A program made the position numbers and the translations under genes. The notes under the pieces are model-generated. The model was not told where the DNA came from and did not search any database. It saw only the letters and a list, made by a program, of their open reading frames with translations. 64,000 nucleotides of DNA from Lysinibacillus_B sp031181585. Lineage in GTDB: Bacteria; Bacillota; Bacilli; Bacillales_A; Planococcaceae. Below are positions 25,601 through 32,656 of this stretch, piece by piece (within the stretch, counting starts at the first letter, position 1; each line of letters opens with the position of its first letter). The stretch is taken from the NCBI RefSeq assembly GCF_047301505.1, contig NZ_CP154840.1, positions 868,001-932,000 on the forward strand, read 5' to 3'.

Positions 25601-26195
25601 GACGGCAATCGATGAATTCGAGCGTGTACAGGAGCGTCATGCATTCTTGACAGAGCAGCGTAATGATCTGCTCGAAGCAAAGGAGACATTACATGAGGCT
25701 ATCAAGGAAATGGATGGTGAAATGTCGACCCGTTTCCATGATACGTTTACGAATGTCCGTTCACAATTTAAAGACGTATTTCGTGAGTTGTTTGGCGGAG
25801 GACAGGCAGATCTTGTACTGATCGACCCTGAAAATCTACTCGAAACAGGTATAGAGATTGTCGCCCAGCCGCCAGGCAAAAAACTGCAGAGTTTAAGCCT
25901 GCTTTCGGGTGGAGAGCGTGCTCTGACTGCCATCGCCTTATTGTTTGCCATTTTAAATACACGTCCGGTTCCTTTCTGTATTCTGGACGAAGTAGAGGCT
26001 GCACTAGATGAATCCAACGTCATCCGTTACAGTCAATATTTGAAGAAATTTAGTAAGGAAACACAGTTCATTGTCATCACGCACCGAAAAGGGACGATGG
26101 AAGGGGCGGATGTCCTATATGGAATTACAATGCAGGAATCCGGTGTATCGAAACTTGTTTCGGTAAAATTGGAAGAAGACTTGCCGGTAGGATAA
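22635..26195 (+). CDS. smc: Chromosome partition protein Smc
   Basis: The core of the bacterial condensin complex with ScpA and ScpB, neither of which is in this window. The 1186-residue protein has a head with Walker A GPNGSGKSN near residue 32, a long coiled coil, and a globular hinge in the middle (about 500-670) with glycine-rich VNAGGSLTGGS. A second coiled coil and a head with signature LSGGERALTAIA and Walker B CILDEVEAALDESN complete it. Length is standard. It lies in one unit with rnc and ftsY. Confidence 0.97.
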   Translation: MFLKRLEVMGFKSFAERIGIDFVPGVTAVVGPNGSGKSNVTDAIRWVLGEQSAKSLRGSKMEDVIFAGSESRKPLNFAEVTLVLDNTDERIAVPYTEISVTRRVYRSGDSEYLLNNQTCRLKDITDLFMDSGLGKEAFSIISQGRVDEVLNSRPDDRRLIFEEAAGVLKYKQRKKKAEHKLVETDENLHRVLDILHELDNRLEPLQIQASAAKDYVRMSAELKDFDISLIVHDLHVCAKQLEAMQREFAELEANELLLAGEISTLEKSLRQVRAELKILDGQLDGSQEELVEATAEVERWDGRKALMHEKRSNAEKHMKQLEANLQTATEEAKKHALQETEKKALFSEKQQEVSTLRQAIKQLEQALTRSVSEIEEEIEASKNKYIDLLNEEATVKNELKHIDQQLQQQQETAERITDRSADMQKDLDRTIAEKEIVNKQLKKMQEELKEKLDLYAVMQNSLKQLTSQLDEKQNLLYKAYQHQQQLKSRRETLAELEADFSGFFHGVKEILLARDKGELTGIEGAVAELVQVTGEYSQAIETALGAASQHIVTQNEQHAQQAIAWLKKRRAGRATFLPKSVMKSRRLSEAQISSVSGHPSFVDMAYNLVTFEETNRSIVENLLGNVLVAASLDGASQIARMLGFKFRVVTLDGDIVNAGGSLTGGSVKQQTSLFTRKAELDTLSVKIAEMEQSIQSAERTVAIDKEKAATLGDELEEVRLLGEELRSQEQQQKSMLLELDMQEKNLRTSVTLATSEQTSMSTRHETLAEQKEQAEKRLQELSVELAEINELVEQLTLAKAQGDTQKDVLRDQIGEKRSQLAVAQEQLSQLQLTIADIAVQLSKANESIEKISQEIEWFQSDAGLNGPSMEEIEQSIVEWSVKRQTLLDIIAEKRDQKETMQAKLAAIEEDVKEKQRMHKGFVEAINALSIKRSRLQYDQTNLLTQLEENYELTFEMAKELAEAIEDVEQVRRKVKLLKQSIEELGPVNLTAIDEFERVQERHAFLTEQRNDLLEAKETLHEAIKEMDGEMSTRFHDTFTNVRSQFKDVFRELFGGGQADLVLIDPENLLETGIEIVAQPPGKKLQSLSLLSGGERALTAIALLFAILNTRPVPFCILDEVEAALDESNVIRYSQYLKKFSKETQFIVITHRKGTMEGADVLYGITMQESGVSKLVSVKLEEDLPVG

Positions 26196-26208
26196 AGGAG
26201 TGTAGGAA

Positions 26209-27465
26209 ATGAGTTTTTTTAAACGATTAAAAGAGAAATTGGTCGGTTCTACAGAACAAGAAAAAGAAGAACTTCTGGAAGAAACAAAAGAACCTGAGGC
26301 AGAAAATGAAGTGCAGGATGAAGCCCCTGCTGACAAAGAGGGCGTACAAGAACCTGTAGTAGAGGAGTCTGCCCAGGAAGAGGTTCCGGTTACAGAGCCA
26401 GTAGAGGAAGAAGTAATTCCTGCTGAAGAATTGACTCCGGCTTTAGCAGAGGTAGAAGAGCAGGAAGAGCAGGAAGAGCAGAAAGAGGAGAAAAAACCTT
26501 CTGCTTGGTCTATTACACAAAAGTTCAAAATGGGTCTTGCTAAAACGCGGGATTCCTTTACGTCAAAAGTAAATGATTTAGTTGCTCGTTACCGTAAAGT
26601 GGATGAGGACTTCTTCGAAGAGCTTGAGGATTTACTGCTCCAGGCGGATGTTGGCTTTGAAACTGTAATGGAATTGATGGATAAATTACGCTTTGAAGTG
26701 CAGCGTAAGAATATTAAGGATACAGAAGGCATTCAGACAATCATCTCTGAAAAGCTTGTTGAAATTTACGAAGCAGGAGAAGAGAATCTGATTGAGCTAA
26801 ATATGCAGCCTGCTGGTGAACTAACAGTCATTCTATTTGTAGGTGTAAATGGTGTTGGGAAAACGACAACAATCGGTAAGCTGGCACACCGCCTGAAATT
26901 AGAAGGAAAATCCGTTCTGCTCGCTGCGGGAGATACGTTCCGTGCAGGAGCGATCGATCAGCTCCAAGTATGGGGTGACCGTGTAGGCTGTGAAGTTATT
27001 AAGCAATCGGAAGGATCAGATCCTGCTGCTGTTATGTACGATGCTATTCGTGCGGCGAAAAACCGCGGTGCCGATGTGCTCATTTGCGATACAGCAGGAC
27101 GCTTGCAAAACAAAGTGAACTTAATGAACGAGCTTGAAAAGGTGCACCGCGTCATCTCACGCGAAATTCCAAATGCACCTCATGAAGTGCTATTGGCACT
27201 TGATGCAACAACAGGACAAAATGCATTAGTACAGGCACAGATGTTTAAAGAGGTGACAAATGTAACAGGAATCGTGCTGACAAAGCTTGATGGTACAGCG
27301 AAAGGCGGTATCGTTCTTGCTATCCGCAACAAGCTGCATATCCCTGTGAAATTTGTTGGGCTAGGCGAAAAAATGGATGATCTGCAGCCGTTCGATGCAG
27401 AACGGTATGTATATGGTCTATTTGCAGAGGGCTTAGAAGCCGAACTGAAAAACATGGAAGACTAG
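26209..27465 (+). CDS. ftsY: Signal recognition particle receptor FtsY
   Basis: FtsY receives SRP-bound ribosomes at the membrane and pairs its GTPase with that of Ffh. The 418-residue protein opens with a short basic helix (FFKRLKEKL) that may touch lipid, then an acidic A domain of about 80 residues with a repeated EEQ unit (positions 26455-26490). The NG domain follows with GVNGVGKTTTIGKLA, DTAGRLQNK and TKLDGTAKGG. GGAGTG precedes the ATG. It is followed by a strong terminator. Confidence 0.96.
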   Translation: MSFFKRLKEKLVGSTEQEKEELLEETKEPEAENEVQDEAPADKEGVQEPVVEESAQEEVPVTEPVEEEVIPAEELTPALAEVEEQEEQEEQKEEKKPSAWSITQKFKMGLAKTRDSFTSKVNDLVARYRKVDEDFFEELEDLLLQADVGFETVMELMDKLRFEVQRKNIKDTEGIQTIISEKLVEIYEAGEENLIELNMQPAGELTVILFVGVNGVGKTTTIGKLAHRLKLEGKSVLLAAGDTFRAGAIDQLQVWGDRVGCEVIKQSEGSDPAAVMYDAIRAAKNRGADVLICDTAGRLQNKVNLMNELEKVHRVISREIPNAPHEVLLALDATTGQNALVQAQMFKEVTNVTGIVLTKLDGTAKGGIVLAIRNKLHIPVKFVGLGEKMDDLQPFDAERYVYGLFAEGLEAELKNMED

Positions 27466-27467
27466 AA

Positions 27468-27509
27468 GGGGCTCTCTTTTCCGTAAAGTGGAAAAGGGAG
27501 TCTTTTTTG
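27468..27509 (+). terminator. Intrinsic terminator after ftsY
   Basis: GGGGCTCTCTTTTCC and GGAAAAGGGAGTC pair with two G-U pairs around GTAAAGT, then six T. Confidence 0.92.
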
Positions 27510-27552
27510 CAGGTCCTTAATGGTGATCACAAATAAGAGATGGTATAATAGG

Positions 27553-27606
27553 CAAGGTGTCTTTAGAAGGATCGCTAACGGTTTAAAAGACAAGGAAATC
27601 ACCTTG
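27553..27606 (+). repeat. Nested inverted repeats at the ylxM promoter
   Basis: CAAGGTG (27553-27559) pairs with CACCTTG (27600-27606), and inside it GTCTTT (27559-27564, sharing a G) with AAAGAC (27586-27591). The outer right arm overlaps the TTGACA box. A TATAAT at 27544-27549 could be an upstream promoter with a weak -35. Confidence 0.5.
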
Positions 27607-27633
27607 ACAGTAGACAGGGAAAAGATTTATGAT
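27604..27633 (+). promoter_or_regulatory. Sigma-A promoter of ylxM-ffh
   Basis: A consensus TTGACA (27604-27609), 18 bases, and TATGAT (27628-27633), placed 33 bases before the chosen ylxM start. Confidence 0.7.
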
Positions 27634-27665
27634 ACAGTAGACTAAATATGAATGGAGAGATAAAA

Positions 27666-28001
27666 GTGCTACTTGAAAAAACAACACGCATGAACTTTCT
27701 ATTCGACTTTTATCAGGCATTATTGACGGATAAGCAACGTAGTTATATGGAGCTTTATTACTTGGACGATCACTCGCTTGGAGAGATTGCCGAGTCCTAT
27801 AATGTATCAAGACAAGCGGTCTATGATAACATTCGCCGTACAGAAGCAATGCTTGAAGAATATGAAGATAAATTAAGCTTATTAGAGAAATTTCAGCAGC
27901 GTCAGCGTATTTTAAAAGAGCTGACAGACGCGATAGAAGATGAAAGTACTACAAAAGAAGTCCTTCTCGCGTTGATTGAGCAATTGAAGGAATCGGATTA
28001 G
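27666..28001 (+). CDS. ylxM: UPF0122 HTH protein YlxM, SRP-linked
   Basis: A small helix-turn-helix protein (LGEIAESYNVSRQAVYDNIRRTE, about residues 40-62) conserved just before ffh; in streptococci YlxM binds SRP components and modulates their GTPases. The start GTG 27666 (MLLEKTTRMNFLFDFY) has GGAGAG ahead and matches the homologue start I remember; ATG 27648 contains that ribosome site and is rejected. The product is 111 residues with a charged helical C-terminus. Confidence 0.92.
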   Translation: MLLEKTTRMNFLFDFYQALLTDKQRSYMELYYLDDHSLGEIAESYNVSRQAVYDNIRRTEAMLEEYEDKLSLLEKFQQRQRILKELTDAIEDESTTKEVLLALIEQLKESD

Positions 28002-28013
28002 GAGGCGAACGAT

Positions 28014-29372
28014 TTGGCATTTGAAGGTTTGGCAGAACGACTCCAGGGAACCATTCAAAAAATTAAAGGTAAAGGTAAAGTTACTGAACAGGACGTAAAG
28101 GAAATGATGCGTGAAGTTCGATTTGCTTTAATCGAAGCCGACGTTAACTTAAAAGTGGTTAAAGAGTTCGTGAAAAAAGTAAGTGAACGTGCAGTAGGTA
28201 CAGATGTAATGAAGTCATTAACACCGGGTCAGCAGGTTATCAAAATCGTACAGGATGAGCTAACGGTTTTAATGGGCGGCGAACAGAGTCCAATTAAGTT
28301 CAATAATCGTCCGCCGACGGTTATTATGATGGTTGGTCTCCAAGGTGCCGGTAAAACGACGACTACAGGTAAGCTGGCAAATGTTATGCGTAAAAAGTAC
28401 AATAAAAAGCCGCTTTTAGTAGCAGCTGACGTCTACCGTCCTGCAGCTGTCAATCAGCTGCAGACAATCGGAAAACAGCTCTCTATACCTGTTTTTGCTT
28501 TAGGAACAGATATTTCACCAGTTGAGATCGCCCGTCAAGCGATTGAGCATGCAAAAGAGGAGCATCATGATGTTGTCATCATCGATACAGCAGGTCGTCT
28601 GCATATTGATGAGCAGCTAATGCAAGAGCTAAAGGATATTCGTGCGTTGAAAGAACCTGACGAAGTGTTCCTTGTTGTTGATGCGATGACAGGGCAGGAT
28701 GCTGTCAATGTGGCACAAAGCTTTAATGAGGCTGTCGGTATTACCGGCGTTGTTTTAACAAAGCTTGATGGGGACACACGTGGTGGTGCAGCGCTATCGA
28801 TCCGGTCAGTAACAGAAAAGCCAATTAAATTCGTTGGTATGGGCGAAAAAATGGACGCATTAGAATCATTCCACCCAGAACGTATGGCATCCCGTATTCT
28901 AGGGATGGGCGATGTGCTTTCACTGATTGAAAAAGCGCAGGCGAATGTCGACATGGAAAAGGCGAAAGAGCTGGAAGAAAAGTTCATGACGCAGACTTTC
29001 ACATTCGATGATTTCATTGAGCAGATGCAGGCTGTAAAGAAGATGGGGCCTTTAGATGAACTTCTCAAAATGCTGCCTGGTGCAAGCAAAATGAAAGGTC
29101 TGGACAATGTAAAGGTCGATGAAAAGCAGATGGGACGTATCGAGGCAATCATCTATGCGATGACACCAGCTGAAAAAACGAATCCCGAAATTATAAATTC
29201 AAGCCGTAAAAAACGGATTGCCACTGGATCAGGTACAACGATCCAGGAAGTAAACCGACTGCTCAAACAGTTTGAAGAAATGAAGAAAATGATGAAGCAA
29301 ATGACAGGTATGGCGCAAGGAAAAGGCAAGAAAAAAATGAAATTACCAGGCTTAGATTCATTATTTAAATAA
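28014..29372 (+). CDS. ffh: Signal recognition particle protein Ffh
   Basis: The SRP GTPase that binds signal sequences and the 4.5S/6S RNA. TTG 28014 is the start (MAFEGLAERLQGT) with TAGGAGG well placed. The N domain, G domain (GLQGAGKTTTTGKLA, DTAGRLH, TKLDGDTRGGAA) and methionine-rich M domain (KMMKQMTGMAQG near the C-terminus) are all present. Length 452. It follows ylxM by 12 bases. Confidence 0.97.
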   Translation: MAFEGLAERLQGTIQKIKGKGKVTEQDVKEMMREVRFALIEADVNLKVVKEFVKKVSERAVGTDVMKSLTPGQQVIKIVQDELTVLMGGEQSPIKFNNRPPTVIMMVGLQGAGKTTTTGKLANVMRKKYNKKPLLVAADVYRPAAVNQLQTIGKQLSIPVFALGTDISPVEIARQAIEHAKEEHHDVVIIDTAGRLHIDEQLMQELKDIRALKEPDEVFLVVDAMTGQDAVNVAQSFNEAVGITGVVLTKLDGDTRGGAALSIRSVTEKPIKFVGMGEKMDALESFHPERMASRILGMGDVLSLIEKAQANVDMEKAKELEEKFMTQTFTFDDFIEQMQAVKKMGPLDELLKMLPGASKMKGLDNVKVDEKQMGRIEAIIYAMTPAEKTNPEIINSSRKKRIATGSGTTIQEVNRLLKQFEEMKKMMKQMTGMAQGKGKKKMKLPGLDSLFK

Positions 29373-29398
29373 AAAAATTAGGTGTTAAGAAAAAACAC

Positions 29399-29440
29399 TT
29401 TACAAACCACACAAACATTGATAATATACTATCTTGTGTG
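29399..29440 (+). promoter_or_regulatory. Sigma-A promoter of rpsP with a flanking inverted repeat
   Basis: TTTACA (29399-29404), 17 bases and TAATAT (29422-29427), about 40 bases before rpsP. The arms CACACAA (29408-29414) and TTGTGTG (29434-29440) enclose the -10 box and the expected transcription start. Confidence 0.65.
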
Positions 29441-29465
29441 AAACTTATTCGGAGGTGCTAAAATA

Positions 29466-29738
29466 ATGGCAGTTAAAATTCGCTTAAAACGTATGGGAGC
29501 TAAAAAATCTCCTTTCTATCGTATCGTAGTAGCTGACGCTCGTTCACCACGTGATGGCCGTCAAATCGAAACAGTAGGTACTTACAACCCACTAACAACT
29601 CCAGCTACAGTACTAATCGATGAAGAGAAAGCTCTTAAATGGTTAGCTGATGGCGCAAAACCATCTGATACTGTACGTAACCTGTTCTCAGAACAAGGGA
29701 TCATGGAGAAATTCCACAACCAAAAATTCAGTAAATAA
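29466..29738 (+). CDS. rpsP: 30S ribosomal protein S16
   Basis: A 90-residue basic protein starting MAVKIRLKRMGAKKSPFYRI, the S16 signature. GGAGGTG lies ahead of the ATG. It opens the rpsP-khpA-rimM-trmD group, as in many bacteria. Confidence 0.98.
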   Translation: MAVKIRLKRMGAKKSPFYRIVVADARSPRDGRQIETVGTYNPLTTPATVLIDEEKALKWLADGAKPSDTVRNLFSEQGIMEKFHNQKFSK

Positions 29739-29752
29739 TCGGAGGTATCTAT

Positions 29753-29986
29753 ATGAAGCAGCTGATTGAAGCAATCGTGAAACCGTTAGTCGATTATCCA
29801 GAGGACGTCCGGATCGAGATGGACGAAAACGAGAGTCGAATTGTTTATAAGCTTTTTGTTCATCCAGAGGATCGAGGAAAAGTGATAGGCAAACAGGGAC
29901 GCGTCGCCAAGGCGATTCGCACAATTGTTTATTCAGCAGCTAGTGGATACCATAAGAAGAAGACGTATGTCGATATATTGGATTAA
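29753..29986 (+). CDS. khpA: KH-domain RNA-binding protein KhpA (YlqC)
   Basis: A 77-residue single type II KH domain with the RNA-contacting GKQGR loop (GxxG) in residues 44-48. In Firmicutes KhpA pairs with KhpB (Jag), not in this window, and affects cell length and sRNA use. GGAGGTATCT precedes the ATG 14 bases after rpsP. Confidence 0.93.
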   Translation: MKQLIEAIVKPLVDYPEDVRIEMDENESRIVYKLFVHPEDRGKVIGKQGRVAKAIRTIVYSAASGYHKKKTYVDILD

Positions 29987-29990
29987 AAAA

Positions 29991-30011
29991 GGATATTCTG
30001 AGTGAATATCC
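29991..30011 (+). repeat. Short hairpin between khpA and rimM
   Basis: GGATATTC and GAATATCC form an eight-bp perfect stem with a five-base loop, five bases after the khpA stop. No T-run follows. In B. subtilis ylqD stands in this gap; it is absent here. Confidence 0.5.
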
Positions 30012-30073
30012 ACACAATAAAAAGAGGAGGAGGCGCTGGCTTTCTTCTCTTTTTCTATACAAGAGGTGATATG

Positions 30074-30592
30074 ATGGAATGGTTTAATGTAGGTCGCATT
30101 GTTAATACACATGGTATTCGAGGTGAGGTGCGCGTACTATCCACGACGGACTTTGAAGAGATTCGCTTTGCGCCGGGGAGTAAGCTGGCTGTATTTAAGA
30201 AGGAGGAAAAGCATCCGATTTGGGTGACAGTCCAAAGTTCGCGCCGCCATAAAAATTTTATCCTGCTGACATTTGAAGGAATGGATAATATTAACCTGGT
30301 GGAGCCGTTTAAAGAAGGTCTGCTTAAGGTCACTATGGACCAATTAGCGGAGGATGAGCTGGAAGAGAACGAATATTACCATTTTGAAATTATGGACTGC
30401 GAAGTCTTCTCCGAAGAAGGAGAGCTCATCGGTGCAGTAACAGACATCCTGTCTACGGGAGCCAATGACGTTTGGGAAATTAAGTCTAAAGACGGCAAGA
30501 AGCACTATATTCCATATATTGAAGATGTAGTGAAAGATATTGATGTGGAAGAAAAGAAAATCATCATCCATGTAATGGAAGGCCTTTTATGA
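30074..30592 (+). CDS. rimM: Ribosome maturation factor RimM
   Basis: RimM helps mature the head of the 30S subunit and binds S19. The 172-residue protein begins MEWFNVGRIVNTHGIRGEVRV, the family N-terminus, and has a C-terminal PRC-barrel with GANDVWEIKSKDGKKHYIPYIEDVV. ATG 30074 is seven bases after AAGAGG; ATG 30071 is also possible, and the in-frame start at 30002 is rejected. It overlaps trmD. Confidence 0.95.
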   Translation: MEWFNVGRIVNTHGIRGEVRVLSTTDFEEIRFAPGSKLAVFKKEEKHPIWVTVQSSRRHKNFILLTFEGMDNINLVEPFKEGLLKVTMDQLAEDELEENEYYHFEIMDCEVFSEEGELIGAVTDILSTGANDVWEIKSKDGKKHYIPYIEDVVKDIDVEEKKIIIHVMEGLL

Positions 30593-31323
30593 TGAAAATT
30601 CACGTACTTAGCCTTTTCCCGGAAATGTTTGAAGGTGTGTTTGGTGCGTCTATTTTAAAGAAAGCACAAGAAAAGGGCGCAGTTGAGCTAGCTGTATCAG
30701 ACATTCGGGAATATAGCGACAACAAGCATAAACAGGTGGATGACTATCCTTACGGCGGCGGTGCTGGCATGGTATTGAAACCAGAGCCTATGTTCAATGC
30801 TGTTGAAAGGATTACAGAAGGGCGCAAACCGCGCGTCATCCTTATGTGTCCGCAAGGCGAGCGCTTTACGCAGAAAAAGGCGGAGGAACTGGCTAAAGAA
30901 GAAGATCTTGTCTTTCTGTGCGGCCATTATGAAGGATATGATGAACGAATCCGTGAACATCTTGTAACAGATGAGATTTCCATCGGTGATTTCGTGCTGA
31001 CAGGAGGTGAATTGCCTGCTATGACGGTCATTGATGCGGTTGTGCGCCTGCTTCCAGGTGTATTAGGACAGGCAGATTCCCATATTCAGGATTCATTTTC
31101 TACCGGACTACTTGAGCATCCGCATTATACACGACCAGCAGATTTCCGGGGAATGAAGGTACCGGATGTATTAACAAGCGGCAACCATGCAAAAATCGAA
31201 GAATGGCGTATGGAACAATCTTTAAAACGTACATTTGAGCGGCGTCCCGATTTGCTTGAGGTACTTGAGCTGACACCGAAGCAGCAAAAGGTTTTAGAAG
31301 TGCTAAAAAAAGAATTGCTATAA
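30589..31323 (+). CDS. trmD: tRNA (guanine-37 N1) methyltransferase TrmD
   Basis: TrmD makes m1G37 in tRNAs and so prevents frameshifting. It has the SPOUT knot signature: LCGHYEGYDERI, then ISIGDFVLTGGELPAM, and LEHPHYTRP before the C-terminal helices. Length 244. It begins by overlap with rimM (ATGATG, either start). Confidence 0.97.
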   Translation: MMKIHVLSLFPEMFEGVFGASILKKAQEKGAVELAVSDIREYSDNKHKQVDDYPYGGGAGMVLKPEPMFNAVERITEGRKPRVILMCPQGERFTQKKAEELAKEEDLVFLCGHYEGYDERIREHLVTDEISIGDFVLTGGELPAMTVIDAVVRLLPGVLGQADSHIQDSFSTGLLEHPHYTRPADFRGMKVPDVLTSGNHAKIEEWRMEQSLKRTFERRPDLLEVLELTPKQQKVLEVLKKELL

Positions 31324-31334
31324 AGAAAAGATAC

Positions 31335-31364
31335 TTGACGCCCTGAAAAGATTTATGGTAATAT
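31335..31364 (+). promoter_or_regulatory. Sigma-A promoter of rplS
   Basis: TTGACG (31335-31340), 18 bases, TAATAT (31359-31364), just after trmD. Transcription would begin near 31371, at the foot of the leader hairpin. Confidence 0.65.
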
Positions 31365-31371
31365 TCATTTT

Positions 31372-31440
31372 GTGCTTCTATGTGAAGCACTGAATTACGG
31401 TGTTCCGCTGTGGCCTAGAGCGTGCAAGAGCATCTGTCTA
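31372..31440 (+). ncRNA. Structured leader of rplS, probably the L19 leader element
   Basis: GTGCTTC (31372-31378) and GAAGCAC (31384-31390) make a perfect hairpin at the 5' end of the predicted transcript, followed by a G+C-rich stretch with short complementary segments before the ribosome site AAGGAGAG. Firmicutes carry an L19 leader here, thought to be bound by L19 itself. I did not check it against the family model. Confidence 0.5.
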
Positions 31441-31453
31441 AGGAGAGAATAAA

Positions 31454-31798
31454 ATGTCTAACATTATCACAGAAATTACTAAAGAACAACTTCGTACAGA
31501 CCTTCCAGCGTTCCGTCCTGGTGACACTGTAAAGGTACACGTTAAAGTTGTTGAGGGTACTCGTGAACGTATCCAGTTATTCGAAGGCGTAGTAATTAAA
31601 CGTCGCGGTGGCGGCATCAGCGAAACTTTCACTGTTCGTAAAATTTCTTACGGTGTTGGTGTTGAGCGTACTTTCCCAGTACACACTCCAAAAATCGCTA
31701 AATTAGAAGTTACTCGTCGCGGTAAAGTACGTCGCGCTAAACTTTACTACCTACGTAACCTACGTGGTAAAGCTGCACGTATCAAAGAAATCCGATAA
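31454..31798 (+). CDS. rplS: 50S ribosomal protein L19
   Basis: The 114-residue L19, located at the subunit interface. It shows FRPGDTVKVHVKVVEGTRERIQ and the basic C-terminus KLYYLRNLRGKAARIKEIR. The codon use is strongly biased, as expected for a highly expressed gene. AAGGAGAG precedes the ATG. Confidence 0.98.
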   Translation: MSNIITEITKEQLRTDLPAFRPGDTVKVHVKVVEGTRERIQLFEGVVIKRRGGGISETFTVRKISYGVGVERTFPVHTPKIAKLEVTRRGKVRRAKLYYLRNLRGKAARIKEIR

Positions 31799-31807
31799 TA
31801 GCTTTTT

Positions 31808-31848
31808 AAAGAATGGGGCTTGGTTTCAGGCTCCATTCTTTTCTCTTT
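31808..31848 (+). terminator. Intrinsic terminator after rplS
   Basis: AAAGAATGGGGCTTG pairs with CAGGCTCCATTCTTT (two G-U pairs) around a four-base loop, followed by a T-rich tail. Confidence 0.88.
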
Positions 31849-31871
31849 ACATATGGCAATAGGCGATTTTT

Positions 31872-31900
31872 TTGCTTGAGAACTATATTTCGTTTACAAT
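31872..31900 (+). promoter_or_regulatory. Sigma-A promoter of the signal peptidase gene
   Basis: TTGCTT (31872-31877), 17 bases, TACAAT (31895-31900), 30 bases before the start codon. Confidence 0.6.
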
Positions 31901-31929
31901 AAATGTTGATAGACGAGGGGGATATTTGC

Positions 31930-32493
31930 GTGGAAAAAGTTGAGAAAGAAAAGAACGAACTTTGGGAATGGATCAAGGCGTTGCTGATTGCTTTTGCGAT
32001 TGCTGCATTCATTCGATATTTTTTATTTACGCCTATCGTAGTTGACGGAGACTCCATGATGCCAACCCTTGAAGACGGTGACCGGATGATTGTTAATAAA
32101 ATCGGCTACCAAATTGGAAGCCCGGACCGTTTTGATATCGTCGTATTCCATGCACCGGAAGGAAAAGATTACATCAAACGTGTTATCGGTCTCCCGGGAG
32201 ATCATGTCGAATACATCGATGATCAGCTATATATTAATGGGGAACCGTTTGAGGAGCCTTATTTAGATCAGTATAAAGCGGAAATTACAGAAGGAAATCT
32301 CACTGGTGATTTTAGACTGCAGGATATTGATCCTGAAATTGAAGTGATTCCCGAAGGTTATGTATTTGTGATGGGAGACAACCGTCGCTTCAGTAAAGAT
32401 AGCCGCCATATTGGAATTGTCAGCCAAGATGAAATCATAGGGAATACAAATTTGATTTTCTGGCCTCTAAATGATATTAAAATTGTAAAATGA
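31930..32493 (+). CDS. lepB: Type I signal peptidase
   Basis: Cleaves signal peptides of exported proteins on the outer face of the membrane. From GTG 31930 (after GAGGGGGA) the product has 188 residues with one N-terminal membrane segment (about 13-32). The catalytic dyad is Ser42 in GDSMMPTL and Lys83 in YIKRVIGLPGD, and MGDNR with SRHIG follows. The ATG at 31903 would add nine residues and lacks a site. It is a single-gene unit with its own promoter and terminator between rplS and rbgA. Confidence 0.94.
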   Translation: MEKVEKEKNELWEWIKALLIAFAIAAFIRYFLFTPIVVDGDSMMPTLEDGDRMIVNKIGYQIGSPDRFDIVVFHAPEGKDYIKRVIGLPGDHVEYIDDQLYINGEPFEEPYLDQYKAEITEGNLTGDFRLQDIDPEIEVIPEGYVFVMGDNRRFSKDSRHIGIVSQDEIIGNTNLIFWPLNDIKIVK

Positions 32494-32498
32494 CTATG

Positions 32499-32525
32499 AG
32501 AGGGGATGCGAGTCTCCTCTTTTTA
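32499..32525 (+). terminator. Intrinsic terminator after the signal peptidase gene
   Basis: AGAGGGGA and TCTCCTCT pair (one G-U) around TGCGAG, followed by TTTT. Confidence 0.75.
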
Positions 32526-32656
32526 TATGAAAAAAGCTAATGTGGATACACTATAGCTGCAGGTAAATTTACTTCTTAGTATAAAGAAAGACACTGGCAA
32601 GGAAATCTCTTCTAGTTTCAAGATGATGCCATGCCATAGGAGAAAGGATGTTTCAA

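Noticed and set aside
26455..26490. Tandem repeat in ftsY as a regulatory element
   Set aside because: The GAAGAGCAG-like repeats simply encode the acidic linker of FtsY.
27520..27645. 41-codon ORF (start MVITNKRWYN) between ftsY and ylxM
   Set aside because: It begins just after the ftsY terminator without a ribosome site, and both promoter candidates of ylxM lie inside it, so it would not be on the main transcripts.
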